DNA from: Oscillibacter valericigenes
Lineage (GTDB): Bacteria; Bacillota; Clostridia; Oscillospirales; Oscillospiraceae
Assembly: GCF_021531915.1 (NCBI RefSeq)
Contig: NZ_JAFBIV010000006.1
Coordinates: 49,899 to 113,898 of the forward strand
Direction of reading: 5' to 3'
DNA: 64,000 bases
The stretch's first letter is position 1. Every line of letters starts with the position of its first letter. The notes below the pieces were generated by a model. It ran no database searches, was not told where the DNA came from, and saw nothing but the letters and a program-made list of their open reading frames with translations. Positions 56,472 to 64,000 of the stretch are shown here, piece after piece. The translations under genes and the position numbers were made by a program.

Positions 56472-57870
56472 GGACGCATATAAGGAGCTGAAGAAGAAGC
56501 TGCTGTCCACCAAAAAGAACGGCTATGATCTGGTGAGTGCCGGGGACCTGAAAGCCATGGAGGACTATTGCAAGGGCTACATGGCTTTTCTGGATGTCGG
56601 CAAGACGGAGCGCCTCTGCGCCGCTGAGACCATCCGTCTGGCGGAGGAGAAGGGGTACAAGCCCTATGTTCGGGGCATGGAGGTAAAGAGCGGTGACAAG
56701 CTGTACCTCTGCAACCGGGGCAAGTCCGTCCTGCTGGCCCACATCGGGAACAAGTCCCTGTCCGATGGCGCCCAGATCGCCGCTGCCCACATCGACTCTC
56801 CCCGGCTGGACCTGAAGCCCAATCCCCTGTATGAGGACAGCGAGCTGGCCTTCTTCAAGACTCACTACTACGGCGGCATCCGCAAGTACCAGTGGGTCAC
56901 CATTCCCCTGGAGTTGCGGGGCGTGGTGGCGCTGAAGGACGGCACCAGCGTGAAGGTGAACATCGGCGGCGACCCCGGCGATCCCACCCTGGTCATCACG
57001 GACCTGCTGCCCCACCTGGGACAGGAGCAGGCCAAGAAGCCTCTGGCTTCCGCCATCCCCGGCGAGACCCTGAACCTGCTGCTGGGCAGCCGCCCCATGG
57101 GTGACGAGGAGGAGTCCGGCCGGGTGAAGCTGGCGGTCATGCAGATCCTGAACGAGAAGTACGGCATCACCGAGGACGACCTGACCTCCGCGGAACTGGA
57201 GGCCGTCCCCGCCGTGAAGGCCTGCGACATCGGCCTGGATCGCTCCATGATCGGCGCCTACGGCCACGACGACCGGGTCTGTGGCTACGCTGCCCTGAAG
57301 GCCCTGCTGGACCTGGAGGAGACGCCGGAAAAGACCGCCGTCTGTGTTCTGGCGGACAAGGAGGAGATCGGCTCCGACGGCGTGACCGGCATGCAGTCTG
57401 CCGCTTTTGATACCTTCATGGAGGACCTGTGCGCCGCCCAGGACGTCCCCGTCCGGGTGTGCTTTGAAAAGTCCTTCTGCCTCAGCGCCGACGTGACGGC
57501 GGCCTATGACCCCGACTATGCCGAGGTTTACGAAAAGAGGAACGCCGCCTTTGTCAACTACGGCATCGGCCTGTGCAAGTACACCGGTGCCCGGGGCAAG
57601 TCCGGCGCCAGCGATGCCGACGCGGAAACTGTTGCCTATGTCCGCCGCCTGTTCGATGATGCCGGTGTCGTCTGGCAGATCGCGGAGCTGGGCAAGGTGG
57701 ATGCCGGCGGCGGCGGCACCGTGGCCATGTATATGGCCAACCGCAACATCACCACCCTGGACGCCGGCGTGCCGGTGCTCTCCATGCACGCCCCCTTCGA
57801 GGTAGTCTCCAAGCTGGACTGCTGGGAGACCTACAAGGGCATGAAGGCCGTCTATCAGGCGGAGAAATAA
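56464..57870 (+). CDS. M18-family aminopeptidase
   Basis: 468 residues from the ATG at 56464, overlapping the previous stop, with AAGGAGG upstream. A dinuclear zinc metallopeptidase of the aspartyl-aminopeptidase (apeA/apeB) group: AAHIDSPRLDLKP (about 98-110, zinc His/Asp), GAYGHDDRVCGYAAL (bridging Asp), LADKEEIGSDGVTGMQ (catalytic Glu pair), and SMHAPFEVVSKLDCWETYK at the C-terminus. It trims N-terminal acidic or neutral residues from peptides in the cytosol. It ends the run of genes that began with ddl. Confidence 0.93.
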   Translation: MDKDAYKELKKKLLSTKKNGYDLVSAGDLKAMEDYCKGYMAFLDVGKTERLCAAETIRLAEEKGYKPYVRGMEVKSGDKLYLCNRGKSVLLAHIGNKSLSDGAQIAAAHIDSPRLDLKPNPLYEDSELAFFKTHYYGGIRKYQWVTIPLELRGVVALKDGTSVKVNIGGDPGDPTLVITDLLPHLGQEQAKKPLASAIPGETLNLLLGSRPMGDEEESGRVKLAVMQILNEKYGITEDDLTSAELEAVPAVKACDIGLDRSMIGAYGHDDRVCGYAALKALLDLEETPEKTAVCVLADKEEIGSDGVTGMQSAAFDTFMEDLCAAQDVPVRVCFEKSFCLSADVTAAYDPDYAEVYEKRNAAFVNYGIGLCKYTGARGKSGASDADAETVAYVRRLFDDAGVVWQIAELGKVDAGGGGTVAMYMANRNITTLDAGVPVLSMHAPFEVVSKLDCWETYKGMKAVYQAEK

Positions 57871-57878
57871 GGCTCACA

Positions 57879-57912
57879 AAAGCCCCTGTACGATCTGGTA
57901 CGGGGGCTTTCT
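57879..57912 (+). terminator. Terminator after the aminopeptidase
   Basis: AAAGCCCC-TGTAC and GTACGGGGGCTTT form a stem over GATCTG and are followed by CTGCTT. Confidence 0.75.
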
Positions 57913-57914
57913 GC

Positions 57915-57957
57915 TTGACAAAATGCAACCTATTGCGTATAATACGCAATAGGTTGC
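57915..57957 (+). promoter_or_regulatory. marR promoter covered by a 33-bp palindrome
   Basis: TTGACA (57915-57920) and TATAAT (57938-57943) have a 17-bp spacer. GCAACCTATTGCGTA (57925-57939) and its perfect complement TACGCAATAGGTTGC (57943-57957) flank TAA, so the palindrome covers spacer, -10 box and start site. The downstream gene encodes a MarR regulator, so this is most likely its own operator. Confidence 0.85.
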
Positions 57958-57983
57958 TTATTTAATGGGGAGGAGGCATCACG

Positions 57984-58430
57984 ATGGAAGTTCCGACAAG
58001 GGAATACCTGTTTGGCAGCATCTTCCTGCTGGCTAACAGGCTGCAAACGCTGGGGGACGGCTATCTGGAGGAGGTCACCCTGAAGCAGTGGCTGCTGCTC
58101 ATTATGATCCATGTGATGGACCGGGACCAGCCCTCTGTGACGGAGGTGGCGGACTTTATGGGCGGCACCCGGCAGAACGTGCGGAAGATGCTGGAGGTTC
58201 TGGAGGGAAAGAGCTTTGTGACGTTGAGTGCAAACTCACTGGACCGGCGGACCCTGTCGGTGGCTTTGACGCCTAAAACGGAACAGCTTTTTGTGCGGTT
58301 CCAGGCTAAGGGTGATGCCTTTCTGGACCGGCTCTTTGATGGAATCCCACCGGAGGATTTGGAAGCTACCCGCCGGACGGTGGAAGCACTGTTTGAAAAT
58401 ATGGAAAGGATGGGGGAGGAGCATGTCTGA
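57984..58430 (+). CDS. MarR-family transcriptional regulator
   Basis: 148 residues with GGGGAGGAGG upstream. The winged helix is at about 30-110 (LKQWLLLIMIHVM, SVTEVADFMGGTRQNVRKML, then the wing SANSLDRRTLSVALTPK with the conserved D-R-R). It likely represses its own operon through the 33-bp palindrome and is released by a small ligand or redox signal. The last 8 bases overlap the flavodoxin gene. Confidence 0.93.
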   Translation: MEVPTREYLFGSIFLLANRLQTLGDGYLEEVTLKQWLLLIMIHVMDRDQPSVTEVADFMGGTRQNVRKMLEVLEGKSFVTLSANSLDRRTLSVALTPKTEQLFVRFQAKGDAFLDRLFDGIPPEDLEATRRTVEALFENMERMGEEHV

Positions 58431-58980
58431 TAGCGCGGTCATTTATGCGTCTCATTACGGCTTCACGGAGGCCTACGCCCGCTGGCTGGCGGAGGAGCTG
58501 GCGGCAGACCTGCTGCAAGTCGGCAAAGTCAGGAGGGAGGACCTGGAAAAGTACGGCACTGTTGTCTACGGCGGCGGGCTGTACGCCGGGGGCGTCAACG
58601 GCATTTCTCTGCTGGTGAAAAATGCGGAACGCTTACAGGGAAAGAAGCTGTATCTCTTCACCGTGGGAGCTTCCGACCCAATGGACCCGGAAAATATTGC
58701 CAACATCCGAAAGGGCATCGACAAGGTTCTGCCGCCGACCATGCTGGAGAGCATCAAAATTTACCATCTGCGAGGCGGCCTGCGTTATTCCCAAATGATC
58801 ATGGTCCACCGGACCATGATGGCTATGCTGCGGAAGGTGCTGCTGAAAAAGCCGGAAGCGGAGCTGCGGAGCGAGGACCGGGCCCTGCTGGAGACCTACG
58901 GCCAGGATATCAGCTTCCTGGACCGGGCCGCCATTGTCCCACTGGTGAAAGATATCCGGCAGGGGACAGTGTGTGCCTGA
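58423..58980 (+). CDS. Flavodoxin-domain protein (HemG-like)
   Basis: 185 residues from the ATG at 58423 inside the marR end (GGGGGAGGAGC upstream). VIYASHYGFTEAYARWLAEE (about 6-25) is the FMN phosphate loop and YGTVVYGGGLYAGGVNG (about 43-59) the second flavin contact; the C-terminal helix-rich part resembles menaquinone-dependent protoporphyrinogen oxidase-like proteins. With a MarR partner it may respond to redox stress or quinones. The electron partner is unknown. Confidence 0.88.
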   Translation: MSDSAVIYASHYGFTEAYARWLAEELAADLLQVGKVRREDLEKYGTVVYGGGLYAGGVNGISLLVKNAERLQGKKLYLFTVGASDPMDPENIANIRKGIDKVLPPTMLESIKIYHLRGGLRYSQMIMVHRTMMAMLRKVLLKKPEAELRSEDRALLETYGQDISFLDRAAIVPLVKDIRQGTVCA

Positions 58981-58991
58981 CATACACCGAA

Positions 58992-59019
58992 AAAGACTGC
59001 CTTCGGGCGGTCTCTTTTT
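58992..59019 (+). terminator. marR operon terminator
   Basis: AGACTGCC and GGCGGTCT close a TTCG tetraloop and are followed by CTTTTT. Confidence 0.85.
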
Positions 59020-59197
59020 GGGCTGTTTTGAGAGAAAATCCACCAGTCCTGTCATTTTGCCCACGGAGGGCGGACAATTCGACAAAACTTTCCATGATTC
59101 CGCCAAAGTTTTTTTGCCTGATTGCGGTTGCGCCGAAGACAAAAATATGGTACTATGAACGACGTGAAAGGACAAATGACCGTAGGAGGCGGACGAA

Positions 59198-59638
59198 ATG
59201 GCAAAAACAATCAAATACTACATTGTAGCGGCGGACGCCCTGCCGGAGATCTTCATCAAAGTGGCCGAGGCCAAGCGAATGATGCAGACCGGCGAAGTGG
59301 ACACCGTGGGCGCGGCCACCCGGCTGGCCGGCATCAGCCGCAGCGCCTTTTACAAGTACAAGGATTCCGTGCAGCCTTTCAATGACATGAAGTCGGAGCA
59401 CATCATCACCTTCTACGGCATGCTGAAGGATACCGCCGGTGTGCTGAGCCGGGTGCTGTCTGTGTTCGCGTCCTCCGGCGCCAACATCCTCACCATCAAC
59501 CAGTCCATCCCCACCAACGGCTGCGCCGCCGTCACCATCTCCGCCGAGACCAGCGAGATGGCGGAGTCCCTGGAGCAACTGCTGGCGGACGTATCCGGCC
59601 TGGACGGCGTGGTGAAGTTTGAGATCCTGGCAGGCTGA
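59198..59638 (+). CDS. ACT-domain protein (UPF0735/PheB-like)
   Basis: 146 residues with AGGAGG upstream. An N-terminal HTH-like segment (TVGAATRLAGISRSAFYKYK, about 36-55) is joined to an ACT domain (about 68-146: IITFYGMLKDTAGVLSRVLS, NILTINQSIPT, VTISAET). This architecture (PheB) commonly precedes homoserine dehydrogenase in Clostridia, as here, and is assumed to sense an amino acid. Whether it binds DNA is not known. Confidence 0.88.
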   Translation: MAKTIKYYIVAADALPEIFIKVAEAKRMMQTGEVDTVGAATRLAGISRSAFYKYKDSVQPFNDMKSEHIITFYGMLKDTAGVLSRVLSVFASSGANILTINQSIPTNGCAAVTISAETSEMAESLEQLLADVSGLDGVVKFEILAG

Positions 59639-59652
59639 GAAGGAGAGAGAGC

Positions 59653-60846
59653 ATGATACAGATCGCGATCATGGGCCTTGGCACCGTCGGCACCGGCGTG
59701 GCCAAAGTCGTGGCGGAAAACGCCAAGCAGATCGAGCGAAAGCTGGGGGAGCCCCTGCAGGTGAAGGCCATTCTGGTCCGACACTTCAAGGATGGGCCTT
59801 ACCGCCAGTTGATGACCGACGATTTCAAAAAAATCGAAGAGGATGACGACATCCGCGTGGTGGTGGAGACCATCGGCGGCGTGGAGGCGGCCTACGAGTA
59901 TACCAAGCGGGCGCTGATGGTGGGCAAGCATGTGGTCACCGCCAACAAGCAGCTGGTGGCGGAGCATGGCTGCGAGCTGCTGGAGCTGGCCCGGAAGAAA
60001 AATGTCAACTACCTGTTCGAGGCCAGCGTGGGCGGCGGCATTCCCATCCTGCATCCTCTGACCCAGTGCATGGCTGCCAACCGCATCGACGAGGTGTACG
60101 GCATTCTGAACGGCACCACCAACTATATTCTGACCCGTATGGTCCGCACCGGCGCCTTCTTCTCCGACGCCCTGCGGGAGGCCCAGGCCAAGGGCTATGC
60201 CGAGGCCGACCCCACCGCCGATGTGGAGGGCATAGACGCCGGACGCAAGATCTGCATTCTGGCGGACCTGGCCTTCGGCCATCAGGTGGACCCGGCCAAC
60301 GTACCCATGGAGGGCATTACCAAGCTGTCCCTCCGGGATGTGAAGATCGCCCAGCGGGCGGGCTACCGCATCAAGCTGCTGGGCAGAGCGGTCCGGCTGC
60401 CCGGCGGCGGACGCACCGCCTATGTGGCTCCACATCTGATTTCTGAGGACAATCCCATCTCCGGTGTGGAGGACGTGTTCAACGCCATCATGGTAAAGGG
60501 CAACGCCACCGGTGAGGTCATGTTCTACGGTAAGGGCGCCGGTGAGCTGCCCACTGCCTCCGCCTGCGTGGCGGACGTGATGGAATGTCTCCAGGCCAGC
60601 CCCAAGCGGGAGGAGATCGGCTGGTCTTCCGAGACAGCCGGCTTTGAGGACCCCCTGGAGCTCCATACCCGGTATTATTTCCGCATTGAGGGCAGCCTGA
60701 CCGACGCCGCCATGGCCTTCGGCCAGGTGGAGGTCCTCAGCGAGGACGGTGAGACCGCCTTCCTGACAGACCGCATCAGCGGTCAGGATGCCATGCAGCA
60801 GTCCAAGTTCCTGAACGTATTGGCCTGTATGCGGGTACTGGCATGA
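59653..60846 (+). CDS. hom: Homoserine dehydrogenase
   Basis: 397 residues, 14 nt after the ACT gene. It reduces aspartate semialdehyde to homoserine in threonine/methionine synthesis. NAD(P)-binding IMGLGTVGTGVAKVVAEN (about 5-22), GKHVVTANKQLVAEHG (about 97-112, catalytic Lys), SVGGGIPILHPL, and ILNGTTNYILTRM (about 154-166) with YAEADPTADVEGIDAGRK (the catalytic segment) are all intact. The C-terminus ends in a short ACT-like stretch, slightly shorter than in B. subtilis Hom, so allosteric control may be weak. Confidence 0.96.
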   Translation: MIQIAIMGLGTVGTGVAKVVAENAKQIERKLGEPLQVKAILVRHFKDGPYRQLMTDDFKKIEEDDDIRVVVETIGGVEAAYEYTKRALMVGKHVVTANKQLVAEHGCELLELARKKNVNYLFEASVGGGIPILHPLTQCMAANRIDEVYGILNGTTNYILTRMVRTGAFFSDALREAQAKGYAEADPTADVEGIDAGRKICILADLAFGHQVDPANVPMEGITKLSLRDVKIAQRAGYRIKLLGRAVRLPGGGRTAYVAPHLISEDNPISGVEDVFNAIMVKGNATGEVMFYGKGAGELPTASACVADVMECLQASPKREEIGWSSETAGFEDPLELHTRYYFRIEGSLTDAAMAFGQVEVLSEDGETAFLTDRISGQDAMQQSKFLNVLACMRVLA

Positions 60847-60917
60847 TTTCCAAACGCCTTCCGTCCGCGTATAATAGGGCGGAGCCCCCAATCTGAAGCA
60901 AAGAAGGAAGCACGACT

Positions 60918-62129
60918 ATGAGTTTGATCGTACAGAAATTCGGCGGCAGTTCCGTAAAGGACGCCCAGCGCATCAAAAACGTCGCCGGTATCATCGCGGA
61001 AACCTATTTGCAGGGCAACGACGTGATCGTGGTCCTGTCCGCCCAGGGTGACACCACCGATGACCTGATCGCCAAGGCGGAGGAGATCAACCCCCACGCC
61101 TCCAAGCGGGAGATGGATATGCTCCTGTCCACCGGCGAGCAGATCTCCGTGGCCCTGTGTGCCATGGCGCTGGAGTCCATGGGCCTGCCCTGCGTGTCCC
61201 TGACCGCCTGGCAGGTGGGTATCCAGTCCACCAACGTCCATTCCGACGCCCGCATCAAGAAAATTGATTCCGAGCGCATCCAGTCCGAGCTGGACCAGCA
61301 CCGCATCGTCATCGTCACCGGATTCCAGGGCGTGGACCGCAACGGCGATGTGACCACACTGGGCCGCGGCGGCTCCGACACCAGTGCTGTTGCCCTGGCG
61401 GCTGCCTTCCGGGCGGACCTGTGCCAGATCTATACCGATGTGGACGGTGTGTACACCACCGATCCACGCCTCGTTCCCAATGCCCGCAAGCTGGAGGAGA
61501 TTACCTACGACGAGATGCTGGAACTGGCGTCTCAGGGCGCCCAGGTGCTCCATAACCGCAGCGTGGAGCTGGCAAAGAAGTTCAGAGTGAATTTGGAAGT
61601 CGTGTCCAGTCTGGAACGCAAGCCTGGCACGAAAGTTAAGGAGGTCACCAAAGTGGAAAAAACCAATATTGCCGGTGTGGCAAAGGACACCAGCATCGCC
61701 CGTGTCGCCCTGATCGGCCTGCAGCATAACCCCGGCGTCGCTTTCCAGGTCTTTGACCTGCTGAGCAAGCACAACATCAACGTGGACGTGATCCTGCAGT
61801 CCATCGGCCGTGAGGCCACCAAGGATATCACCTTTACCGTACACAAAAAGGACCTGGAGGAAGTGGAGGATATCCTCAACGAACACAAGGAGGCCCTGCG
61901 GTTTGACCACATTGAGGCCGACGAGCACATCGGCAAGGTCTCCATCGTGGGCGTGGGCCTCATGAGCAACTGCGGCGTGGCCGCCAAGATGTTCGAGGCC
62001 CTGTACGAGGCCGGTGTCAACATCCAGATGATCAATACCTCTGAGATCCGCGTCTCCGTGCTGCTGGACGAGGCCGATGTGAACCGCGCTGTCAAGGCTA
62101 TCCACGCCAAGTTCTTCGACGAAATTTGA
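60918..62129 (+). CDS. lysC: Aspartate kinase
   Basis: 403 residues with GAAGGAAG upstream. It phosphorylates aspartate, the entry step to Lys, Thr, Met and diaminopimelate. KFGGSSVKD (about 7-15) and TLGRGGSDTSAVALAAA (about 149-165) mark the kinase domain; two ACT domains (about 265-403) provide feedback control (NPGVAFQVFDLLSKHNINVD; VSIVGVGLMSNCGVAAKMFE; MINTSEIRVSVLL). A TATAAT box 48 nt before the start suggests its own promoter in addition to readthrough from hom. Confidence 0.97.
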   Translation: MSLIVQKFGGSSVKDAQRIKNVAGIIAETYLQGNDVIVVLSAQGDTTDDLIAKAEEINPHASKREMDMLLSTGEQISVALCAMALESMGLPCVSLTAWQVGIQSTNVHSDARIKKIDSERIQSELDQHRIVIVTGFQGVDRNGDVTTLGRGGSDTSAVALAAAFRADLCQIYTDVDGVYTTDPRLVPNARKLEEITYDEMLELASQGAQVLHNRSVELAKKFRVNLEVVSSLERKPGTKVKEVTKVEKTNIAGVAKDTSIARVALIGLQHNPGVAFQVFDLLSKHNINVDVILQSIGREATKDITFTVHKKDLEEVEDILNEHKEALRFDHIEADEHIGKVSIVGVGLMSNCGVAAKMFEALYEAGVNIQMINTSEIRVSVLLDEADVNRAVKAIHAKFFDEI

Positions 62130-62137
62130 TTATACAC

Positions 62138-62170
62138 AAAGGGGCGTACGGTTCCGTGCGCCCCTTTTAT
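62138..62170 (+). terminator. lysC terminator
   Basis: AAAGGGGCGTACGG and CCGTGCGCCCCTTT form a stem with a very short loop, followed by TATAC. Confidence 0.8.
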
Positions 62171-62253
62171 ACATCCTTTGGATTTACAGAGCCTTGCTTC
62201 GTATGTTAAAATAAACTATTCAACAGAGACACCGTCTCGTCAGGAGGAAACTT

Positions 62254-62523
62254 ATGAATGCTATCGTGACTGTTGTCGGCCGGGACCGGGTGGGCATCAT
62301 TGCCGCCATCTGCAACAAGCTGGCCGGCTTCAACGTGAACATCCTGGATATCTCCCAGACCATTCTGCAGGGCTCCTTCACCATGGTCATGGCCGTGGAT
62401 GTGGGCGCTGCCACCGCCAGCTTCGGCGATCTGAGTGCCGCATTGTCTGATCTGGGGAGCGAGATGGGTCTTTCCATCCGCATCCAGCGGGAAGAGATCT
62501 TCAACGCCATGCACACCATCTGA
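62254..62523 (+). CDS. ACT-domain protein (UPF0237)
   Basis: 89 residues with AGGAGG upstream, a single ACT domain: [20 protein letters not shown] (about 3-22), [19 protein letters not shown] and a C-terminal extension. Proteins of this group are regularly paired with the PFL/UPF0210 gene that follows 14 nt later, suggesting a joint but unknown function, probably amino-acid sensing. Confidence 0.93.
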   Translation: MNAIVTVVGRDRVGIIAAICNKLAGFNVNILDISQTILQGSFTMVMAVDVGAATASFGDLSAALSDLGSEMGLSIRIQREEIFNAMHTI

Positions 62524-62537
62524 GGGGGGAGAGGACC

Positions 62538-63896
62538 ATGCTCAATCAGAAAGACATCCTCTCCACCATCGAGATGATCGACCAGCAGCATCTGGACATC
62601 CGCACCATCACCATGGGCATCTCCCTGCTGAGCTGCTGCGACCCGGACCCCAAGCGGGCCTGTGAGAAGATTTATGAGAAGATCACCCGCTACGCCGAAA
62701 AACTGGTGAAAACCGGCGAGGACATCGAGCGGGAGTTCGGCATCCCCATCGTCAACAAGCGCATCTCTGTCACCCCCATGGCTTTGGTGGCGGGCGCCAG
62801 CGACGCGGAGGACTATGTGCCCTTTGCACTGGCCCTGGACCGGGCGGCGGAGACCTGCGGCGTCAACTTCATCGGCGGCTACTCCGCTCTGGTGCAGAAG
62901 GGCATGACCATGGCGGACGAAAAGCTGATCCGCTCCATTCCTGAGGCCCTGGCCCGGACGAAGCTGGTTTGCTCCTCTGTCAACGTGGGTTCCACCAAGG
63001 CGGGTATCAACATGGATGCCGTGGCCCTCATGGGCCGCATCATCAAGGATACCGCCAAGGCCACTGAGGCCGACGACGGCCTGGGTTGCGCCAAGCTGGT
63101 GGTGTTCTGCAACGCCGTGGAGGACAACCCCTTCATGGCCGGCGCCTTCCACGGCGTGGGCGAGGCGGAGAAGGTCATCAACGTGGGCGTCTCCGGCCCC
63201 GGTGTGGTGCATCACGCCTTGCAGACCGTCAAGGGCCAGCCCTTCGATGTGGTGGCGGAGACGGTGAAAAAGACCGCTTTCCGGGTGACCCGCATGGGCC
63301 AGCTGGTGGCCCAGGAGGCATCCCGCCGACTGGACACCCCCTTCGGCATCGTGGATCTCTCCCTGGCTCCTACTCCCGCCATCGGCGACTCCGTGGCCCG
63401 CATCCTGGAGGAGATGGGCCTGGAGACCTGCGGTACCCACGGCACCACGGCGGCCCTGGCCCTGCTGAACGACGCGGTGAAGAAGGGCGGCGTCATGGCG
63501 TCCTCCTCTGTGGGCGGCCTCTCCGGCGCTTTCATCCCTGTTTCTGAGGACGAGGGCATGATCGCCGCCGCCCGGGCCGGTACCCTGTGCCTGGACAAGC
63601 TGGAGGCCATGACCTGCGTCTGCTCCGTGGGCCTGGATATGATCGCCGTCCCCGGCGACACTCCGGCGGAGACCATTTCCGCCATCATCGCCGACGAGGC
63701 GGCCATCGGCATGGTGAACTGCAAGACCACCGCCGTCCGCCTGCTGCCCGCCCCCGGCAAGACCGTGGGAGATACCATCGAGATGGGCGGCCTGCTGGGC
63801 AGCGCCCCTGTGATGCCGGTCCACTCCGAGTCCAGCGCGGACTTCATCGCAAGAGGAGGCCGTATCCCTGCCCCCATGCACAGCCTGAAGAACTGA
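62538..63896 (+). CDS. PFL family protein (UPF0210/DUF711)
   Basis: 452 residues with GGGGAGAGG upstream. It spans the entire DUF711 family ([15 protein letters not shown] near 22, [15 protein letters not shown] near 76, [12 protein letters not shown] near 156, then [12 protein letters not shown] and the C-terminal [13 protein letters not shown]). Structures place this family on a glycyl-radical-enzyme-like barrel, but no glycyl radical loop is visible here and the reaction is unknown. It always travels with the small ACT protein just upstream. Confidence 0.93.
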   Translation: MLNQKDILSTIEMIDQQHLDIRTITMGISLLSCCDPDPKRACEKIYEKITRYAEKLVKTGEDIEREFGIPIVNKRISVTPMALVAGASDAEDYVPFALALDRAAETCGVNFIGGYSALVQKGMTMADEKLIRSIPEALARTKLVCSSVNVGSTKAGINMDAVALMGRIIKDTAKATEADDGLGCAKLVVFCNAVEDNPFMAGAFHGVGEAEKVINVGVSGPGVVHHALQTVKGQPFDVVAETVKKTAFRVTRMGQLVAQEASRRLDTPFGIVDLSLAPTPAIGDSVARILEEMGLETCGTHGTTAALALLNDAVKKGGVMASSSVGGLSGAFIPVSEDEGMIAAARAGTLCLDKLEAMTCVCSVGLDMIAVPGDTPAETISAIIADEAAIGMVNCKTTAVRLLPAPGKTVGDTIEMGGLLGSAPVMPVHSESSADFIARGGRIPAPMHSLKN

Positions 63897-63932
63897 GAAA
63901 CCGTTAAAAAATCCGTCCGAAAGGAATTGAAG

Positions 63933-64000
63933 TGACCCCGAAAAGTTAGACAATAATTGCAATCAAAAATTGTTCAAGCAACCGAGAGGGCTTGTTGTCT
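63933..64000. mobile_element. Possible IS3-family terminal end at the window edge
   Basis: TGACCCCGAAAAGTTAGACA at 63933-63952 resembles the terminal inverted repeats of IS150-group IS3 elements (TGACCCC..AAAGTT.GAC). No transposase frame fits in the remaining bases; the element would continue outside the window. Confidence 0.45.

Overview
The window is high-GC DNA from an endospore-forming, anaerobic Firmicute, most likely an Oscillospiraceae (Clostridia) gut bacterium. This rests on an alpha/beta-type small acid-soluble spore protein, SLH-anchored surface proteins, a SAM-I riboswitch on metK, a selenium-dependent-type xanthine dehydrogenase, a CsoR/CopA/CopZ copper set and Clostridia-style gene neighbourhoods. 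The organism is inferred, not proven.

Layout. (1) 1-4020: the 3' end of one SLH surface protein, a small DUF2442-like gene, and a complete leucine-rich-repeat/SLH protein whose C-terminus is a near copy of the first. (2) 4020-8143: a decayed mobile-element remnant with an ArdA-like gene fragment, gene-poor repeats, two tyrosine recombinases and an excisionase. (3) 8143-17807: a compact integrated element bounded by 26-bp direct repeats of the 3' end of a tRNA-Gln(CTG) gene. It carries an integrase, a repressor with a divergent regulator and excisionase, a CHC2 primase, a D5/SF3 helicase, an origin-like iteron region, a PD-(D/E)XK nuclease, a ribbon-helix-helix regulator with palindromic operators, and a run of small unknown genes. 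It has no structural, packaging or conjugation genes that I recognise. Its layout resembles phage-inducible chromosomal islands (phage satellites). (4) 17784-21541: tRNA-Gln, a rhomboid-like protein, SAM riboswitch-metK and thiamine pyrophosphokinase. (5) 21560-31750: a purine-catabolism island with a fused selenium-dependent-type xanthine dehydrogenase, a MocA-like cytidylyltransferase, an NCS2 xanthine/uracil permease, xdhABC, a cytidylate-kinase-like protein and a ModE-like regulator. The same palindrome, AAAGGTCGACCTTT, sits at the promoters of the fused enzyme and of the permease-xdhABC operon. (6) 31700-45160: pckA, rsmA, a HAD nucleotidase, a YabE-like G5/3D protein, the copper operon with CsoR-type operators, diaminopropionate ammonia-lyase, an ECF sigma/anti-sigma pair and malic enzyme. 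(7) 45290-57870: an Rrf2 regulator, SASP, sfsA, mntP and tRNA-Ala(GGC), followed by a co-directional run: ddl, murF, ABC-F ATPase, DUF218 protein, flavodoxin, prfA, a Sua5(TsaC)-CoaE fusion and an M18 aminopeptidase. (8) 57900-64000: a MarR-flavodoxin operon under a 33-bp palindromic promoter, then ACT protein, hom, lysC, a second ACT protein and a PFL/UPF0210 protein. The window ends inside what looks like the terminus of an IS3-family element.

The most interesting parts are the satellite-like island with its origin candidate and paired arm-type repeats, the shared GGTCGACC operator of the purine genes, and the Sua5-CoaE fusion. All identifications come from reading the sequence; no database search was run.
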